From Flavobacterium jumunjinense (GTDB lineage Bacteria; Bacteroidota; Bacteroidia; Flavobacteriales; Flavobacteriaceae), in assembly GCF_021650975.2 (NCBI RefSeq), contig NZ_CP091285.1:1-64000 (forward strand): a DNA stretch of 64,000 nucleotides, in the 5' to 3' direction. The position numbers were made by a program, and so were the translations under genes. This document shows, in pieces, positions 8,580 to 18,720 of the stretch; positions within the stretch are counted from its first letter, which is position 1; each line of letters begins with the position of its first letter. Below the pieces are notes generated by a model. That model worked only from the letters and a program-made list of their open reading frames with translations. It had not been told where the DNA came from and did not search any database.

Positions 8580-10028
8580 ATGAGTAACAACAACTTATAC
8601 GAGAAAGAACTTGCTTTTCAAGCAGATAGAAGAAAAGCTTGCGTTGAGCTTATTAAAATTATTAGCGATTTATGGTATGACAAATCGATTGAAATGGTTC
8701 TATTTAGAAACCAATTAATCGATAGAAACGTGAGTGACATTATTAATCTACATGAATATGCAGGAGAATTTGTTGCAAAACCAATCAATGTATTCGATTC
8801 TGTAGAGATTGCTAACGCTATTAACAGTCTAGATTTACCACCTTCAAAAATTGATATTGGTAAACTTACTTATGAGTATCATTTAGAAGATGACAAATAC
8901 AACGATGCTAAAGCATTTATAATTGACAAATTAAAAGATGCAAAAGAATATCAAGAGATCAAACCAAAAGATGTAGTATTATATGGTTTTGGGCGTATTG
9001 GTCGTTTATTAGCTCGTGAAATGATGAGTAAAATAGGGAAAGGACAACAACTACGTTTGAGAGCTATTGTAACTCGCGATAAAAATGATGCCGTTCTATT
9101 AGAAAAAAGAGCTTCTTTATTACGTTATGATTCTGTTCATGGTGATTTTGAAGGTTCTGTTCACGCAGATCCAGAAAACAATGCATTACTTATTAATGGC
9201 ACAACAGTTCACCTTATTACTGCTAATTCTCCAGAAGAAATAGATTATACAGAATACGGTATTGAAGATGCCTTAATTATTGACAACACTGGTGCTTTCA
9301 CAACAGAAGAAGCATTAAAACGTCACTTAGTTTCTAAAGGTGCTGCTAAAGTTTTATTAACAGCTCCAGGAAAAGGTGTTCCAAATATTGTTTATGGTGT
9401 AAATCATACTGAGTTTAATCCAGATGAAGTAGACATTTATTCTGCTGCTTCATGTACAACTAATGCAATTACACCCATTTTAAATGTAATTGAAGACACT
9501 CTTGGCGTAACAAAAGGACATATTGAAACTATTCATGCATACACAAACGATCAAAACTTGGTTGATAATATGCATAAAAAATACAGAAGAGGTCGTTCGG
9601 CAGCTTTAAACATGGTAATTACTGAAACTGGTGCTGGAAGTGCAGTTGCTAAAGCATTACCAAGTCTTGCCGGAAAATTAACTTCAAATGCAATTCGTGT
9701 TCCTGTTCCGAACGGATCATTAGTGGTTTTAAATTTAGAAATAGACAAAACTACTACCGTTGAAGAATTAAATAATATTGTAAAGAAATATGCTTTAGAA
9801 GGTAAACTTGTTGAGCAAATTAAATATTCTTTAAACAATGAGTTAGTATCTTCTGATATTGTTGGAACTCCTGCTCCATCTATCTATGATAGTAATGCTA
9901 CGATTGTTTCGGCTGACGGAAAAAATATTGTAATGTATGTATGGTATGATAACGAATATGGTTATAGTCACCAAGTTATTCGTTTAGCTAAATACATTTC
10001 TAAAGTAAGACGTTTTACTTACTATTAG
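8580..10028 (+). CDS. Glyceraldehyde-3-phosphate dehydrogenase, long form with N-terminal extension
   Basis: NAD(P)-dependent GAPDH: interconverts glyceraldehyde-3-phosphate and 1,3-bisphosphoglycerate in glycolysis/gluconeogenesis. The Rossmann motif GFGRIGR lies at 136-142 and the catalytic Cys292 in SAASCTTNAITP. The C-terminal VWYDNEYGYSHQV is typical. At 482 residues it is about 130-150 longer than classical GAPDH, owing to a helical N-terminal extension (1-128) found in a subfamily of bacterial GAPDHs. The extension's role is not known to me. Monocistronic, with its own -7 motif and a 14-bp stem terminator. Confidence 0.95.
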   Translation: MSNNNLYEKELAFQADRRKACVELIKIISDLWYDKSIEMVLFRNQLIDRNVSDIINLHEYAGEFVAKPINVFDSVEIANAINSLDLPPSKIDIGKLTYEYHLEDDKYNDAKAFIIDKLKDAKEYQEIKPKDVVLYGFGRIGRLLAREMMSKIGKGQQLRLRAIVTRDKNDAVLLEKRASLLRYDSVHGDFEGSVHADPENNALLINGTTVHLITANSPEEIDYTEYGIEDALIIDNTGAFTTEEALKRHLVSKGAAKVLLTAPGKGVPNIVYGVNHTEFNPDEVDIYSAASCTTNAITPILNVIEDTLGVTKGHIETIHAYTNDQNLVDNMHKKYRRGRSAALNMVITETGAGSAVAKALPSLAGKLTSNAIRVPVPNGSLVVLNLEIDKTTTVEELNNIVKKYALEGKLVEQIKYSLNNELVSSDIVGTPAPSIYDSNATIVSADGKNIVMYVWYDNEYGYSHQVIRLAKYISKVRRFTYY

Positions 10029-10051
10029 TCGGTTAGAAAAACATAAAAATC

Positions 10052-10085
10052 AAAAGCGCACTCTTTTTTAAGAGTGCGCTTTTTG
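10052..10085 (+). terminator. Terminator of the GAPDH gene
   Basis: Perfect 14-bp stem AAAAGCGCACTCTT / AAGAGTGCGCTTTT with a TTTT loop; T-rich 3' side. Symmetric enough to act in both directions. Confidence 0.95.
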
Positions 10086-10270
10086 TTTAGCTAATGTTCA
10101 GTTAATTTTCCCACAAGAGAAGTTAATCTAAATAATCAAATAGTTTAGTCCAAAACTTTTGCTTAAAATACGATATCAAACGAGCGATAATCATCAAAAA
10201 AATATTAATTAACTAAGATTGAAATCCTTTTTACTATTTTTACTTTGCCGTTGTATTATATTAGTGCATA

Positions 10271-10316
10271 AAAAAATGTCTTAGTAACTGTTTTACAGCT
10301 TTTCTAAGACATTTTT
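10271..10316 (-). terminator. Terminator of the Crp/Fnr-type regulator gene
   Basis: Inverted repeat AAAAAATGTCTTAG / CTAAGACATTTTTT, 45 bp past the regulator's stop on the minus strand, with a T tract on that strand. Confidence 0.88.
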
Positions 10317-10360
10317 TATTTCCTTTTTAATTGTATGTGTTGAAAAAGAAAAGATTCTTT

Positions 10361-11026
10361 CTATTTATTTTTTAATATAATTTCTTTTCTATCAAATTTT
10401 AAATAGCCTTCTTCTTGCAACTCATTTATTAAAATATTTAATGTTGGTCTAGATGTTCCGATTAATGCAGCAATTTCTTTTTGGGTGAAGGGATGACGAA
10501 TTACAGTGTCTCCAGAAACTGCATTGGTATAACCATAATCTAATGCAAGTTCTTTTAAGTATTCTTTTAAACGTGTTTTTGTATCTTTAAAAAGAAGTAG
10601 TTTTAATCTTCTTTCTAATCGTTTCAGTCTAAAACCAATAAACTTATATATTTTTAAACTTAATTCTCTATTTCCTCTAATCAGTTCGAGCATTTCTTCG
10701 CTTGCAATGGGGCATATTGAAGTGTTGTTTTCTAAAGCAAGTGCAAATTCGTTTCTTCTTTCTTCTCCTAGTATTGCTTTTTCTCCAAAAATTTCTCCTT
10801 TAGATAATATTGCAGATATTACCTCGTCTCCTTCTTCGTTTATATAACCAATCTTGATTTTCCCAGAATTAATTAAGTAAATCTTATCTGCTGCATCTTC
10901 TTCTGAATAGATATAATCATTTTTTGAATATTCTTTAAAAGTATGGTTATGTCCTGCGTCTTTAAATTTGTGCGGACACATTATGTTGAAAAGATTTACA
11001 TCTTCAAAATACCAAATCGAATTCAT
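10361..11026 (-). CDS. Crp/Fnr family transcriptional regulator
   Basis: DNA-binding regulator with an N-terminal cyclic-nucleotide-binding-type beta-roll (about 20-135, containing GKIKIGYINEEGDE and GEIFGEKAIL). The C-terminal winged helix-turn-helix includes TQKEIAALIGTSRPTLNILI as the recognition region. The ATG at 11026 is preferred over an in-frame TTG at 11032. No Fe-S cysteine cluster of the Fnr type is evident, so the effector is unknown. Two -7 motifs lie immediately upstream, which gives a very short leader. It is transcribed alone and convergently with GAPDH. Confidence 0.92.
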   Translation of the reverse strand: MNSIWYFEDVNLFNIMCPHKFKDAGHNHTFKEYSKNDYIYSEEDAADKIYLINSGKIKIGYINEEGDEVISAILSKGEIFGEKAILGEERRNEFALALENNTSICPIASEEMLELIRGNRELSLKIYKFIGFRLKRLERRLKLLLFKDTKTRLKEYLKELALDYGYTNAVSGDTVIRHPFTQKEIAALIGTSRPTLNILINELQEEGYLKFDRKEIILKNK

Positions 11027-11029
11027 TTG

Positions 11030-11051
11030 CAAAATTATTTATTCAAAGTTA
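11030..11051 (-). promoter_or_regulatory. Two overlapping-range -7 motifs upstream of the Crp-type gene
   Basis: On the minus strand TAACTTTG (11051-11044) and TAATTTTG (11037-11030) both match TAnnTTTG; the nearer one is only 3 bp from the ATG. Use of the nearer motif would give an almost leaderless mRNA. Confidence 0.4.
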
Positions 11052-11358
11052 ATCATATTATAACAATAAAAAAATGTATTAGTTTCCCTAATACATTTTT
11101 ATCATTTTATTAACTGTTTTGGTTACTTATTCTTTTTATTAGCTTGACGTTTAAAGTTGCTTTGTTGCAGACATTACTACACAACTATTGGTTACATATA
11201 TCAAGTTTTTTTAACATTATGTTACAATAAGCGACATACAAACCAAGTGTTTTGAATAGGCTAAATTCTTCAATTTACATCAATACATTTAACCAATGGA
11301 ATTTTAATTATACTAATTTCTACAAAGTTGCTTGAAACTCATTTTGCAACTAAACTTA
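11033..11358. other. Intergenic region upstream of the Crp-type gene
   Basis: Holds the promoter motifs and the hairpin at 11070-11100. The remaining 250 bp are AT-rich with no recognisable feature or convincing small ORF. Confidence 0.5.
11070..11100 (-). terminator. Hairpin terminator upstream of the Crp-type gene
   Basis: Perfect 13-bp stem AAAAATGTATTAG / CTAATACATTTTT with a 5-base loop and T tracts on both strands. Probably ends readthrough from the small membrane protein gene before the regulator's promoter. Confidence 0.8.
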
Positions 11359-11604
11359 CTATTGCAAAAAGGCAAAAATAACAAAAGAAATTATGAAAAA
11401 TTTTAAGAATTCAAATGATTTAAATTTTAGTTTTTCTTTTGAAAACCCACTCCCAATTAACCATGTGCATAAAAAAAGAAGAAGAAATATAGATGTTAAA
11501 ATTCCAATTTCGTAGAGCGAGCCTAATTGTTTACTTGCGCTTATATATTCGCTTCCTGTCCCATAAAGCAAAAGAAATCCGATGATAATTTTAAATGTTC
11601 TCAA
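11359..11604 (-). CDS. Small hypothetical membrane protein
   Basis: Not recognised. The 81-residue product is strongly hydrophobic, with about three predicted membrane helices (roughly 4-20, 31-50, 64-80) and a short basic loop (SKEKLKFKS) between the second and third. It stands alone between two long AT-rich gaps. The ATG at 11604 is the only sensible start. Moderately confident that it is a gene, because the hydrophobic pattern is regular; no function can be offered. Confidence 0.55.
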   Translation of the reverse strand: MRTFKIIIGFLLLYGTGSEYISASKQLGSLYEIGILTSIFLLLFLCTWLIGSGFSKEKLKFKSFEFLKFFIISFVIFAFLQ

Positions 11605-12086
11605 ATTTTTGTTTTAATAAATGTAGACGCTAAATATATGATAAGTAAAACTGAAAACAATTGATTATTTTCAGTTTAGCCGCAAATCTTTTTGTTTTGT
11701 TTTAATTTTCACCTCTTATTACTAAATCAAAAAATCTGTAACTTTATAGATAATTATCTTTCGAATTAACACTAATCAACTTATTTGCTGTCATAATTTC
11801 AGTAATAGTTTCACCCAAGAAATAGGCATATCTACTTCTTTATTTTATAAAATAAAACTCTGTTGAATTAACTATTTCATAGAAAAACTTAGAAAAAAAA
11901 ATGTATTAAAACACAAAAAATTTCATTAAAACGGTTTTCAACACGCATCACCTTGAGTGCGAAGCGTATCGGAAAGTTTTATTCCATTTTATTCCGTTTT
12001 ATAACTTTTTCAAGAGGAATGAAAAATAAAAAACAGCTGTTTTTATTAAAAAAACAGCTGTTTAAAATACTATCCTAATTGATTAA
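11605..12086. other. Intergenic region upstream of the aconitase genes' 3' end
   Basis: About 480 bp without a gene. Contains the aconitase terminator (12031-12063). A short stretch around 11940-11975 (TTGAGTG... then GTATCGGAAAG) resembles the CTCGA/GTATCG ends of the dispersed repeat described at 54-62 kb, possibly a decayed relative. Nothing else seen. Confidence 0.5.
12031..12063 (-). terminator. Terminator of the 754-residue aconitase gene
   Basis: Stem AAACAGCTGTTTTT / AAAAACAGCTGTTT, 14 bp, just past the stop on the minus strand. Confidence 0.85.
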
Positions 12087-14351
12087 TTAAGCTTTTCCAG
12101 CTGCAATTAAATTTAATGCAGAACCTGCTTTAAACCATTCAATTTGTCCTTCGTTGTAGGTATGATTTGCCATAATTACATCTTTAGAACCATCTTCATG
12201 AACGAATTCTATAGCTAACGGTTTTCCTGGCGCAAATGCTGTTAAATCTAAGAAGTTGATGGTATCATTTTCTTGAATTTTATCATAATCTGCTTCGTTA
12301 GCAAACGTTAATCCTAACATTCCTTGTTTTTTAAGGTTTGTTTCATGAATTCGTGCAAAAGATTTTACTAAAACAGCTGTTACACCAAGGAAACGAGGCT
12401 CCATTGCAGCATGTTCACGAGAAGATCCTTCTCCGTAATTATGATCTCCAACAACTACAGAAGGAATTCCAGCTGCTTTGTATGCTCTTGCTACAGCAGG
12501 AACAGCATCATAACTATTATCTAATTGATTTTTCACTTTGTTTGTTGCTTGGTTGAATGCGTTTACTGCTCCAATCAACATATTATTAGAAATATTATCT
12601 AAATGTCCACGGAAACGTAACCATGGTCCTGCCATAGAAATATGATCTGTAGTACATTTACCAAAAGCTTTAATTAATAACTTAGCTCCTGTAATATTTT
12701 CACCATTCCAAGGTTTGAAAGGTGCTAATAATTGCAAACGATCTGACGTTTCTGAAACAGATACAATTATTCCTGAACCGTCTTCAGCTGGTGCTTGAAA
12801 ACCTGCATCTTCTACATCAAAACCTTTGCTTGGTAATTCGTCTCCTTTTGGAGGGTTTAATTTTACTTCTTCACCTTTATCATTTAACAATGTATCTGTT
12901 AAAGGATTGAAATCTAATCTTCCTGAAATTGCTAATGCAGCAACCATTTCTGGTGATGTTACGAAAGCATGTGTATTAGGGTTACCATCTGCTCTTTTAG
13001 AGAAATTTCTATTGAAAGAGTGAACGATGGTGTTTTTCTCTTCTTTGTCTGCTCCAGCTCTATCCCACTGTCCGATGCATGGTCCACAAGCATTTGTAAA
13101 CACTTTAGTTCCCATTTTTTCGAAAGTAGCAATGATTCCATCTCTTTCAATAGTGTAACGAATTTGTTCTGAACCAGGATTGATTCCGAATTCTGCTTTT
13201 GGAGAAATTCCATGTGCAACTGCTTGTTCAACAATTGAAGCTGCACGAGACATGTCTTCATAAGAAGAGTTAGTACAAGAACCGATTAATCCCCATTCTA
13301 CTTTTATTGGCCATCCATTTGCAGCTGCTTCTGTTTTCATTTTAGAAACTGGTGTTCCTCTATCTGGTGTAAAAGGTCCGTTGATATGTGGTTCTAATTC
13401 TGATAGGTTAATTTCGATTAATTGGTCGAAATATTGTGCTGGATCTGCATATACTGCTTCATCTGCTGTTAAATAATCGGCTACTTTGTCTGCTGCTTTA
13501 ACTACATCTTGACGATCTGTTGCATTCAAGTAACGACGCATTGAATCATCATATCCAAAAGTTGAAGTTGTTGCTCCAATTTCTGCACCCATGTTACAAA
13601 TTGTTCCTTTACCCGTACATGACATTGACTCTGCACCTTCTCCGAAGTATTCTACAATTGCTCCTGTTCCACCTTTTACAGTAAGAATATCAGCAACTTT
13701 AAGAATAACATCTTTAGGAGCTGTCCATCCGTTTAATTTTCCAGTTAATTTAACACCGATTAGTTTTGGAAACTTCAATTCCCAACCCATTCCAGACATT
13801 ACATCTACTGCATCTGCACCACCCACACCAATAGCTAGCATACCTAATCCACCTGCGTTTACAGTATGCGAATCGGTACCAATCATCATTCCACCTGGAA
13901 ATGCATAATTTTCTAAAACAATTTGGTGAATAATTCCAGAACCTGGTTTCCAAAACCCGATTCCGTATTTGTTTGAAACTGATGATAAGAAATCGAAAAC
14001 TTCACTTGATTGTGATTTTGCACGTGTTAAATCGGCATCAGCACCAACTTTTGCTTGAATTAAGTGATCACAGTGAACTGTTGTTGGAACGGCAACTGTT
14101 TTTTTTCCAGCATGCATGAACTGTAATAATGCCATTTGTGCTGTTGCATCTTGACAAGCTACTCTATCTGGTGCAAAATCCACATAATCTTTTCCTCTTG
14201 TAAATGCTTGTGAAGGCATTTTCTCCCACAAATGTGAATATAAAATCTTTTCAGACAATGTTAGTGGACGACCAACTAGCTCGCGTGCTTTATCAACACG
14301 TTCTGCCATGGTTGCATACACCTTTTCAATCATTTCAATATCAAAAGCCAT
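12087..14351 (-). CDS. Aconitate hydratase, mitochondrial-type (AcnA superfamily)
   Basis: Isomerises citrate and isocitrate in the TCA cycle via a [4Fe-4S] cluster. The 754-residue length matches the mitochondrial-type aconitase rather than the 890-residue AcnA/IRP branch. Cluster cysteines are visible in [11 protein letters not shown] and [14 protein letters not shown]. Other family motifs are [26 protein letters not shown] and, in the swivel domain, [21 protein letters not shown]. The gene is downstream of acnB on the same strand but separated by a strong terminator, so the two are probably expressed independently. Confidence 0.96.
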   Translation of the reverse strand: MAFDIEMIEKVYATMAERVDKARELVGRPLTLSEKILYSHLWEKMPSQAFTRGKDYVDFAPDRVACQDATAQMALLQFMHAGKKTVAVPTTVHCDHLIQAKVGADADLTRAKSQSSEVFDFLSSVSNKYGIGFWKPGSGIIHQIVLENYAFPGGMMIGTDSHTVNAGGLGMLAIGVGGADAVDVMSGMGWELKFPKLIGVKLTGKLNGWTAPKDVILKVADILTVKGGTGAIVEYFGEGAESMSCTGKGTICNMGAEIGATTSTFGYDDSMRRYLNATDRQDVVKAADKVADYLTADEAVYADPAQYFDQLIEINLSELEPHINGPFTPDRGTPVSKMKTEAAANGWPIKVEWGLIGSCTNSSYEDMSRAASIVEQAVAHGISPKAEFGINPGSEQIRYTIERDGIIATFEKMGTKVFTNACGPCIGQWDRAGADKEEKNTIVHSFNRNFSKRADGNPNTHAFVTSPEMVAALAISGRLDFNPLTDTLLNDKGEEVKLNPPKGDELPSKGFDVEDAGFQAPAEDGSGIIVSVSETSDRLQLLAPFKPWNGENITGAKLLIKAFGKCTTDHISMAGPWLRFRGHLDNISNNMLIGAVNAFNQATNKVKNQLDNSYDAVPAVARAYKAAGIPSVVVGDHNYGEGSSREHAAMEPRFLGVTAVLVKSFARIHETNLKKQGMLGLTFANEADYDKIQENDTINFLDLTAFAPGKPLAIEFVHEDGSKDVIMANHTYNEGQIEWFKAGSALNLIAAGKA

Positions 14352-14418
14352 ATTATTTTTGTTTATTATTTTACTATTTATTTTTGAAGATTACAAGGTA
14401 CGAAAAAATAAGATATCT

Positions 14419-14456
14419 AAAAAAAGCCTGAGTTAAAATAACTCAGGCTTTTTTTA
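14419..14456 (-). terminator. Terminator of acnB
   Basis: Long inverted repeat AAAAAGCCTGAGTTA / TAACTCAGGCTTTTT with a 3-base loop, between the two aconitase genes. Confidence 0.95.
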
Positions 14457-14475
14457 GATTTAACAGGAAATTAAA

Positions 14476-17253
14476 TTATCCTACTAATTGTTTTTGAGAA
14501 GGTTTAAATCTTGTTAAAACAATCCCTTCCACTGCAGCTTCATATTCTTCCATTGTAGGTGTTCTACCTAAAATAGTAGATAAAACCACTACTGGTGTAG
14601 ATGATAATAAAGATTCTCCTTTTTTCTCGCCAGAATCTTTAACGACTCTTCCCTGAAATAAACGTGTAGAAGTAGCCATTACAGTGTCTCCAGGCGCTGC
14701 TTTTTCTTGATTCCCCATACACAAGTTACAGCCAGGACGCTCTAAATACAACATGTTTTCATATTTAGTACGTGCCAAACCTTTTGGTGCATTATCATCA
14801 AACTCAAATCCTGAGTATTTTTGTAATACTTCCCAATCGCCTTCTACTTTTAGCTCATCGACAATATTATATGTTGGAGGTGCAACTACTAAAGGAGCTT
14901 TAAACTCAACTTTACCATGTTTTGCCTCTATGTTTTTTAACATTTGAGCTAAAATTTTCATATCTCCTTTATGAACCATACATGATCCCACAAATCCTAA
15001 GTCTACTTTTTTAGTCCCACCATAGTATGATAAAGGTCTAATAGTATCGTGTGTATAACGTTTAGAAACATCTTCGTTATTTACATCTGGATCTGCAATC
15101 ATTGGTTCGATTACTTGATCTAAATCAATTAAAACTTCTGCGTAATATTTAGCATTAGCATCTGGTTTTAAAGCTGGTTTTTCTCCCGATTTAATTTCAG
15201 CAATACGTTTATTCGCCTTATTTATTAATCCTTGAAGCACTTGATTTGCATTATCCATCCCTTTATTGATCATAATTTGGATTCTAGATTTAGCAATCTC
15301 TAATGATTCTATTAAAGTCTCATCTTCTGAAATACAGATAGAAGCTTTTGCTTTCATTTCTGCAGTCCAATCAGTAAATGTAAAGGCTTGATCGGCAGTT
15401 AAAGTTCCAATATGTACTTCAATTACTCTACCTTGGAATACGTTTTCACCTCCAAATTGTTTTAACATTTGTTGTTGTGTAGCATGCACTACATCACGGA
15501 AATCCATATATCCTTTCATTTCTCCTTTAAAGGTAACTTTTACTGAATCTGGAATTGGCATTGAAGCTTCACCAGTAGCAAGTGCTAAAGCAACTGTTCC
15601 TGAATCTGCACCAAAAGCAACCCCTTTGGACATTCTTGTATGTGAATCACCTCCAATAATAATTGCCCAATCATCTATAGTAATATCATTTAATACCTTG
15701 TGAATTACATCGGTCATAGCGTGATATTTCCCTTTAGGGTCGCGAGCTGTAATTAAACCAAAGTCGTTCATGAAACTCATTAGTTTAGGAATATTAGCTT
15801 TTGACTTATTATCCCAAACTGAAGCGGTATGACATCCTGACTGGTACGCTCCATCAACAATTGGAGAAATAACAGTTGCTGCCATTGATTCTAATTCTTG
15901 AGAAGTCATTAAACCTGTAGTATCTTGAGAACCTACAATATTAACTTCAACACGAACATCTGAACCTGTGTGCAATATTTTTCCTGGAGTTGTGCCAACA
16001 GCATTTTTATTAAATATTTTTTCAACAGCAGTAAGTCCTTGTCCTTCATGAGAAATCTCTTTCGATGGAGCATATACAAGTGGAGTTTCAATACCTAAAG
16101 TCTTAGCTGCAAATGTTTGAATTTTTTTACCAAATACAATAGCGTATGATCCACCTGCTTTTATAAATTCTACTTTTTGCGGAGTCAATGAAGCTGAAAT
16201 ATCCATTAACGCTTCACTTCCTTTGTATAATTTTTTCGATTTTGTATTAATAGTTAAAACGGTACCTGTTTCAACAGAATAGGTTTGCTCTAATACAATT
16301 TCACCGTCTTCATTACGAACTACTTTTCCTTCTGCATCTGTTTTCTTAACCCAGTTTTTAAGGTCAACCCCTATTCCTCCTGTTACACCAACAGTTGTTA
16401 AGAAAATTGGTGAAATACCATTTGTACCTGCAATAATTGGAGCAATATTAATAAATGGAACATAAGGACTCGCTTGAATACCTGTCCATAATGCCACGTT
16501 ATTAACACCCGACATTCTTGATGAACCCACTCCCATAGTTCCTTTTTCAGCGATTAACATCACGCGCTTATTAGGATGTTTCTCTTTTAAAGCTAAAAGT
16601 TCCTTTTGCATTTCTTTATTATGCTCAAACAAACACTGACCGTGTAATTCACGATCTGATCTTGAATGCGCATCTCCTCCTGGTGACAATAAATCTGTAG
16701 AGATATCCCCTATCCCTGCAATATATGTCACTATTTCAATTTCTTCTTCTACATCTGGTAACTTAGTAAAGAATTCAGCTTTAGCATAACTTTCTAAAAG
16801 TTCTTTCGCTATTTCATTACCTTTTTTAAATGCCTCTGCTAAACGATTTGTATCGGCATCGTATAAGAAAACTTGTGTTTTAAGAACTTTTGCAGCTTCT
16901 TTTGCGATAGCTACATCATTTCCTAAAGCTAAATCTAATAATACTTCAATAGAAGGTCCACCTTTCATATGTGATAATAACTCAAAAGCAAAAGCAGGTG
17001 TAATTTCTTCAACAACAGATTCACCTAAAATAATTTCTTTTAAAAATTTAGCTTTAACACCCGCTGCACTTGTTGTACCTGGCACAACATTATAAATAAA
17101 GAAATTAAGAGAATCTGCTCTGTTCTCGTTATTTAAATCTTTAATTTGGCTAATTATTTCGCTTAATAATTCAGCTCCATCAATTGGTTTTGGATGAAGT
17201 CCTTGACCTTTTCGTTCTTCAATCTCTTGAATGTAATCTTTATAAGTATTCAT
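14476..17253 (-). CDS. acnB: Aconitate hydratase B (AcnB type, possible 2-methylisocitrate dehydratase)
   Basis: AcnB-type aconitase: TCA-cycle isomerase, in many bacteria also active on 2-methylisocitrate. The domain order is that of AcnB: an N-terminal HEAT-like region with SHMKGGPSIEVLLDLALG, then the swivel domain, then the catalytic domain. Cluster ligands lie in GFVGSCMVHKGDM and ERPGCNLCMGNQE. The start is set at 17253 (MNTYKDYIQEIEERKGQG), the usual AcnB N terminus; an ATG at 17274 and an upstream start at 17280 are less likely. A -7 motif is at 17357-17364. It is paired with an unrelated aconitase immediately downstream. Confidence 0.96.
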   Translation of the reverse strand: MNTYKDYIQEIEERKGQGLHPKPIDGAELLSEIISQIKDLNNENRADSLNFFIYNVVPGTTSAAGVKAKFLKEIILGESVVEEITPAFAFELLSHMKGGPSIEVLLDLALGNDVAIAKEAAKVLKTQVFLYDADTNRLAEAFKKGNEIAKELLESYAKAEFFTKLPDVEEEIEIVTYIAGIGDISTDLLSPGGDAHSRSDRELHGQCLFEHNKEMQKELLALKEKHPNKRVMLIAEKGTMGVGSSRMSGVNNVALWTGIQASPYVPFINIAPIIAGTNGISPIFLTTVGVTGGIGVDLKNWVKKTDAEGKVVRNEDGEIVLEQTYSVETGTVLTINTKSKKLYKGSEALMDISASLTPQKVEFIKAGGSYAIVFGKKIQTFAAKTLGIETPLVYAPSKEISHEGQGLTAVEKIFNKNAVGTTPGKILHTGSDVRVEVNIVGSQDTTGLMTSQELESMAATVISPIVDGAYQSGCHTASVWDNKSKANIPKLMSFMNDFGLITARDPKGKYHAMTDVIHKVLNDITIDDWAIIIGGDSHTRMSKGVAFGADSGTVALALATGEASMPIPDSVKVTFKGEMKGYMDFRDVVHATQQQMLKQFGGENVFQGRVIEVHIGTLTADQAFTFTDWTAEMKAKASICISEDETLIESLEIAKSRIQIMINKGMDNANQVLQGLINKANKRIAEIKSGEKPALKPDANAKYYAEVLIDLDQVIEPMIADPDVNNEDVSKRYTHDTIRPLSYYGGTKKVDLGFVGSCMVHKGDMKILAQMLKNIEAKHGKVEFKAPLVVAPPTYNIVDELKVEGDWEVLQKYSGFEFDDNAPKGLARTKYENMLYLERPGCNLCMGNQEKAAPGDTVMATSTRLFQGRVVKDSGEKKGESLLSSTPVVVLSTILGRTPTMEEYEAAVEGIVLTRFKPSQKQLVG

Positions 17254-17356
17254 AATAGAGTTTTTTTTTGACATCAACAAGTGAATTAATAAGACATTTA
17301 AAATCTAAAATCTTTCATTTATTCACGGGTTGTTTCTTGATTTTTTTTAAGACGAG

Positions 17357-17364
17357 CAAATTTA
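17357..17364 (-). promoter_or_regulatory. -7 promoter motif for acnB
   Basis: Reads TAAATTTG on the minus strand (TAnnTTTG), about 104 bp before the chosen start. The rest of the 320-bp gap from 17254 to 17574 is AT-rich and featureless. Confidence 0.4.
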
Positions 17365-17574
17365 CTAAATAGTAACGAGATTTAAAAATTTTTAATAAAA
17401 GCATCTATTCTACTCATTATTATTTAAAAAGATTCTATTTTACTGAAAATTATTCATCAAAAACAGCTTTTAACAACTTTTATTAAATTATTCTTAATTT
17501 CAGATTTAAATTTTATCAAATTCTCAAATTTGATTACTTTGATTACGATTTTAAAAATATGAATCCTCTAAAAC

Positions 17575-18681
17575 CTACCGATCTCTCCTGTTCATCATTG
17601 GTTTTTCGTAGTAGGTATAAAGTAAAAAACTTAAGGTAAAAGTGGTTATTAGATAGGCTACTGTAAAAATATGTAGTTGCATCATCGTATACTTTGTTGT
17701 GTCTATCCAAAATTTCATAAGTTGTAAAACAATACAGTAATGAATTAGGTATACAGAATAGGATACTAAGCTGACAAACTCGATTGGTTTTGCGAAAAAT
17801 TGTTTTGAGGTTTTCCATTGGGATAGTACTGGCAAGAACAAAGCAAATCCTATTGAATTTATTGGCAAATATAGAACGTTCCAAAAAAACGGATTCGAAT
17901 CGATATAGATTCTAAAATAGCTTACACCTCCAAAAATAAACATTAAAATTAGGGTTCCAAGTAGAAAACAAATACGTTTATTTTTTTTCCAAATGTTTGT
18001 ATAATTATGATAGATCCAAACCATTGCAACTCCAATTAATACTGCATCTACTCTATAAATGACCACCGATTTTAATGACAAATTCCAATCGGTCATATTG
18101 TTGCTTGTAGCTGTGTAACTAAAGTACAACTTAGTAAGAAAGAAAAACAGCATTGATAATCCTATTACAGAAATGAATCGAATGGATTTGTTTTTAACTT
18201 TGATGAATAATGACACAAAAAGCAGGAGAGGCAATAACAGATAAGTAAATTCTTCTACAGATAAACTCCATGATTCTGGAAAAAAAGGAAGCATTGTAGT
18301 AGAAAAATTTTGAAGAAAGAAAAAATATTTCCATAGTGCTTTCGCTTCGTAACCAATATAATATGCCAACCCAATATTAATTATTAGAACTAAATAATAA
18401 TTGGGTAGTGTTCTGAACCATCTTCTTTTTAGAAAAACAAAGATTTCTTGTTTTCCAAATGAGGTTGTAAGGTAGCTTCTATATAGAATTCCTCCAATTA
18501 AGAAACCACTTAATACAAAAAATATTTCGACACCCCAAAGTCCAAAAACTTCAAAAGCACTTGTAATAATATTCTTTTTATTAGGATAGACCCACAGCAC
18601 ATGCGAAGACAAAACCATCAGTATCGCAACGGCACGCATTAGATCTAATCCAAAAATTCGTTGTTTATTATTAGTATTCAT
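17575..18681 (-). CDS. Acyltransferase 3 family membrane protein (OafA-like)
   Basis: Integral membrane O-acyltransferase of the acyltransferase-3 family, which modifies cell-surface sugars or secreted glycans. The 368-residue protein has about ten membrane helices and the family start IFGLDLMRAVAILMVLSSHV with its conserved His. WGVEIFFVLSGFLIGGILYR and PESWSLSVEEFTYLLLPLL are further family signatures. There is no C-terminal SGNH domain. It is divergent from the 18721 gene with only 39 bp between them. The target polysaccharide cannot be told. Confidence 0.93.
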   Translation of the reverse strand: MNTNNKQRIFGLDLMRAVAILMVLSSHVLWVYPNKKNIITSAFEVFGLWGVEIFFVLSGFLIGGILYRSYLTTSFGKQEIFVFLKRRWFRTLPNYYLVLIINIGLAYYIGYEAKALWKYFFFLQNFSTTMLPFFPESWSLSVEEFTYLLLPLLLFVSLFIKVKNKSIRFISVIGLSMLFFFLTKLYFSYTATSNNMTDWNLSLKSVVIYRVDAVLIGVAMVWIYHNYTNIWKKNKRICFLLGTLILMFIFGGVSYFRIYIDSNPFFWNVLYLPINSIGFALFLPVLSQWKTSKQFFAKPIEFVSLVSYSVYLIHYCIVLQLMKFWIDTTKYTMMQLHIFTVAYLITTFTLSFLLYTYYEKPMMNRRDR

Positions 18682-18693
18682 TAGAGAATTGGT

Positions 18694-18701
18694 TATTTTT
18701 G
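18694..18701 (+). promoter_or_regulatory. -7 promoter motif for the gene at 18721
   Basis: TATTTTTG matches TAnnTTTG, 19 bp before the ATG, in the short divergent gap with the acyltransferase gene. Confidence 0.4.
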
Positions 18702-18720
18702 TTTTTTGTATTATTCAACA

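Larger units (their letters stand above)
10029..10360. other. Convergent intergenic region between GAPDH and the Crp-type regulator
   Basis: Holds two terminators, one for each converging gene (10052-10085 and 10271-10316). The AT-rich stretch between them shows nothing recognisable. Confidence 0.6.

Noticed and set aside
12338..13908. Plus-strand frames opposite the aconitase gene
   Set aside because: Antisense shadows with Leu/Gln- or Pro/Ser-biased composition and no support.
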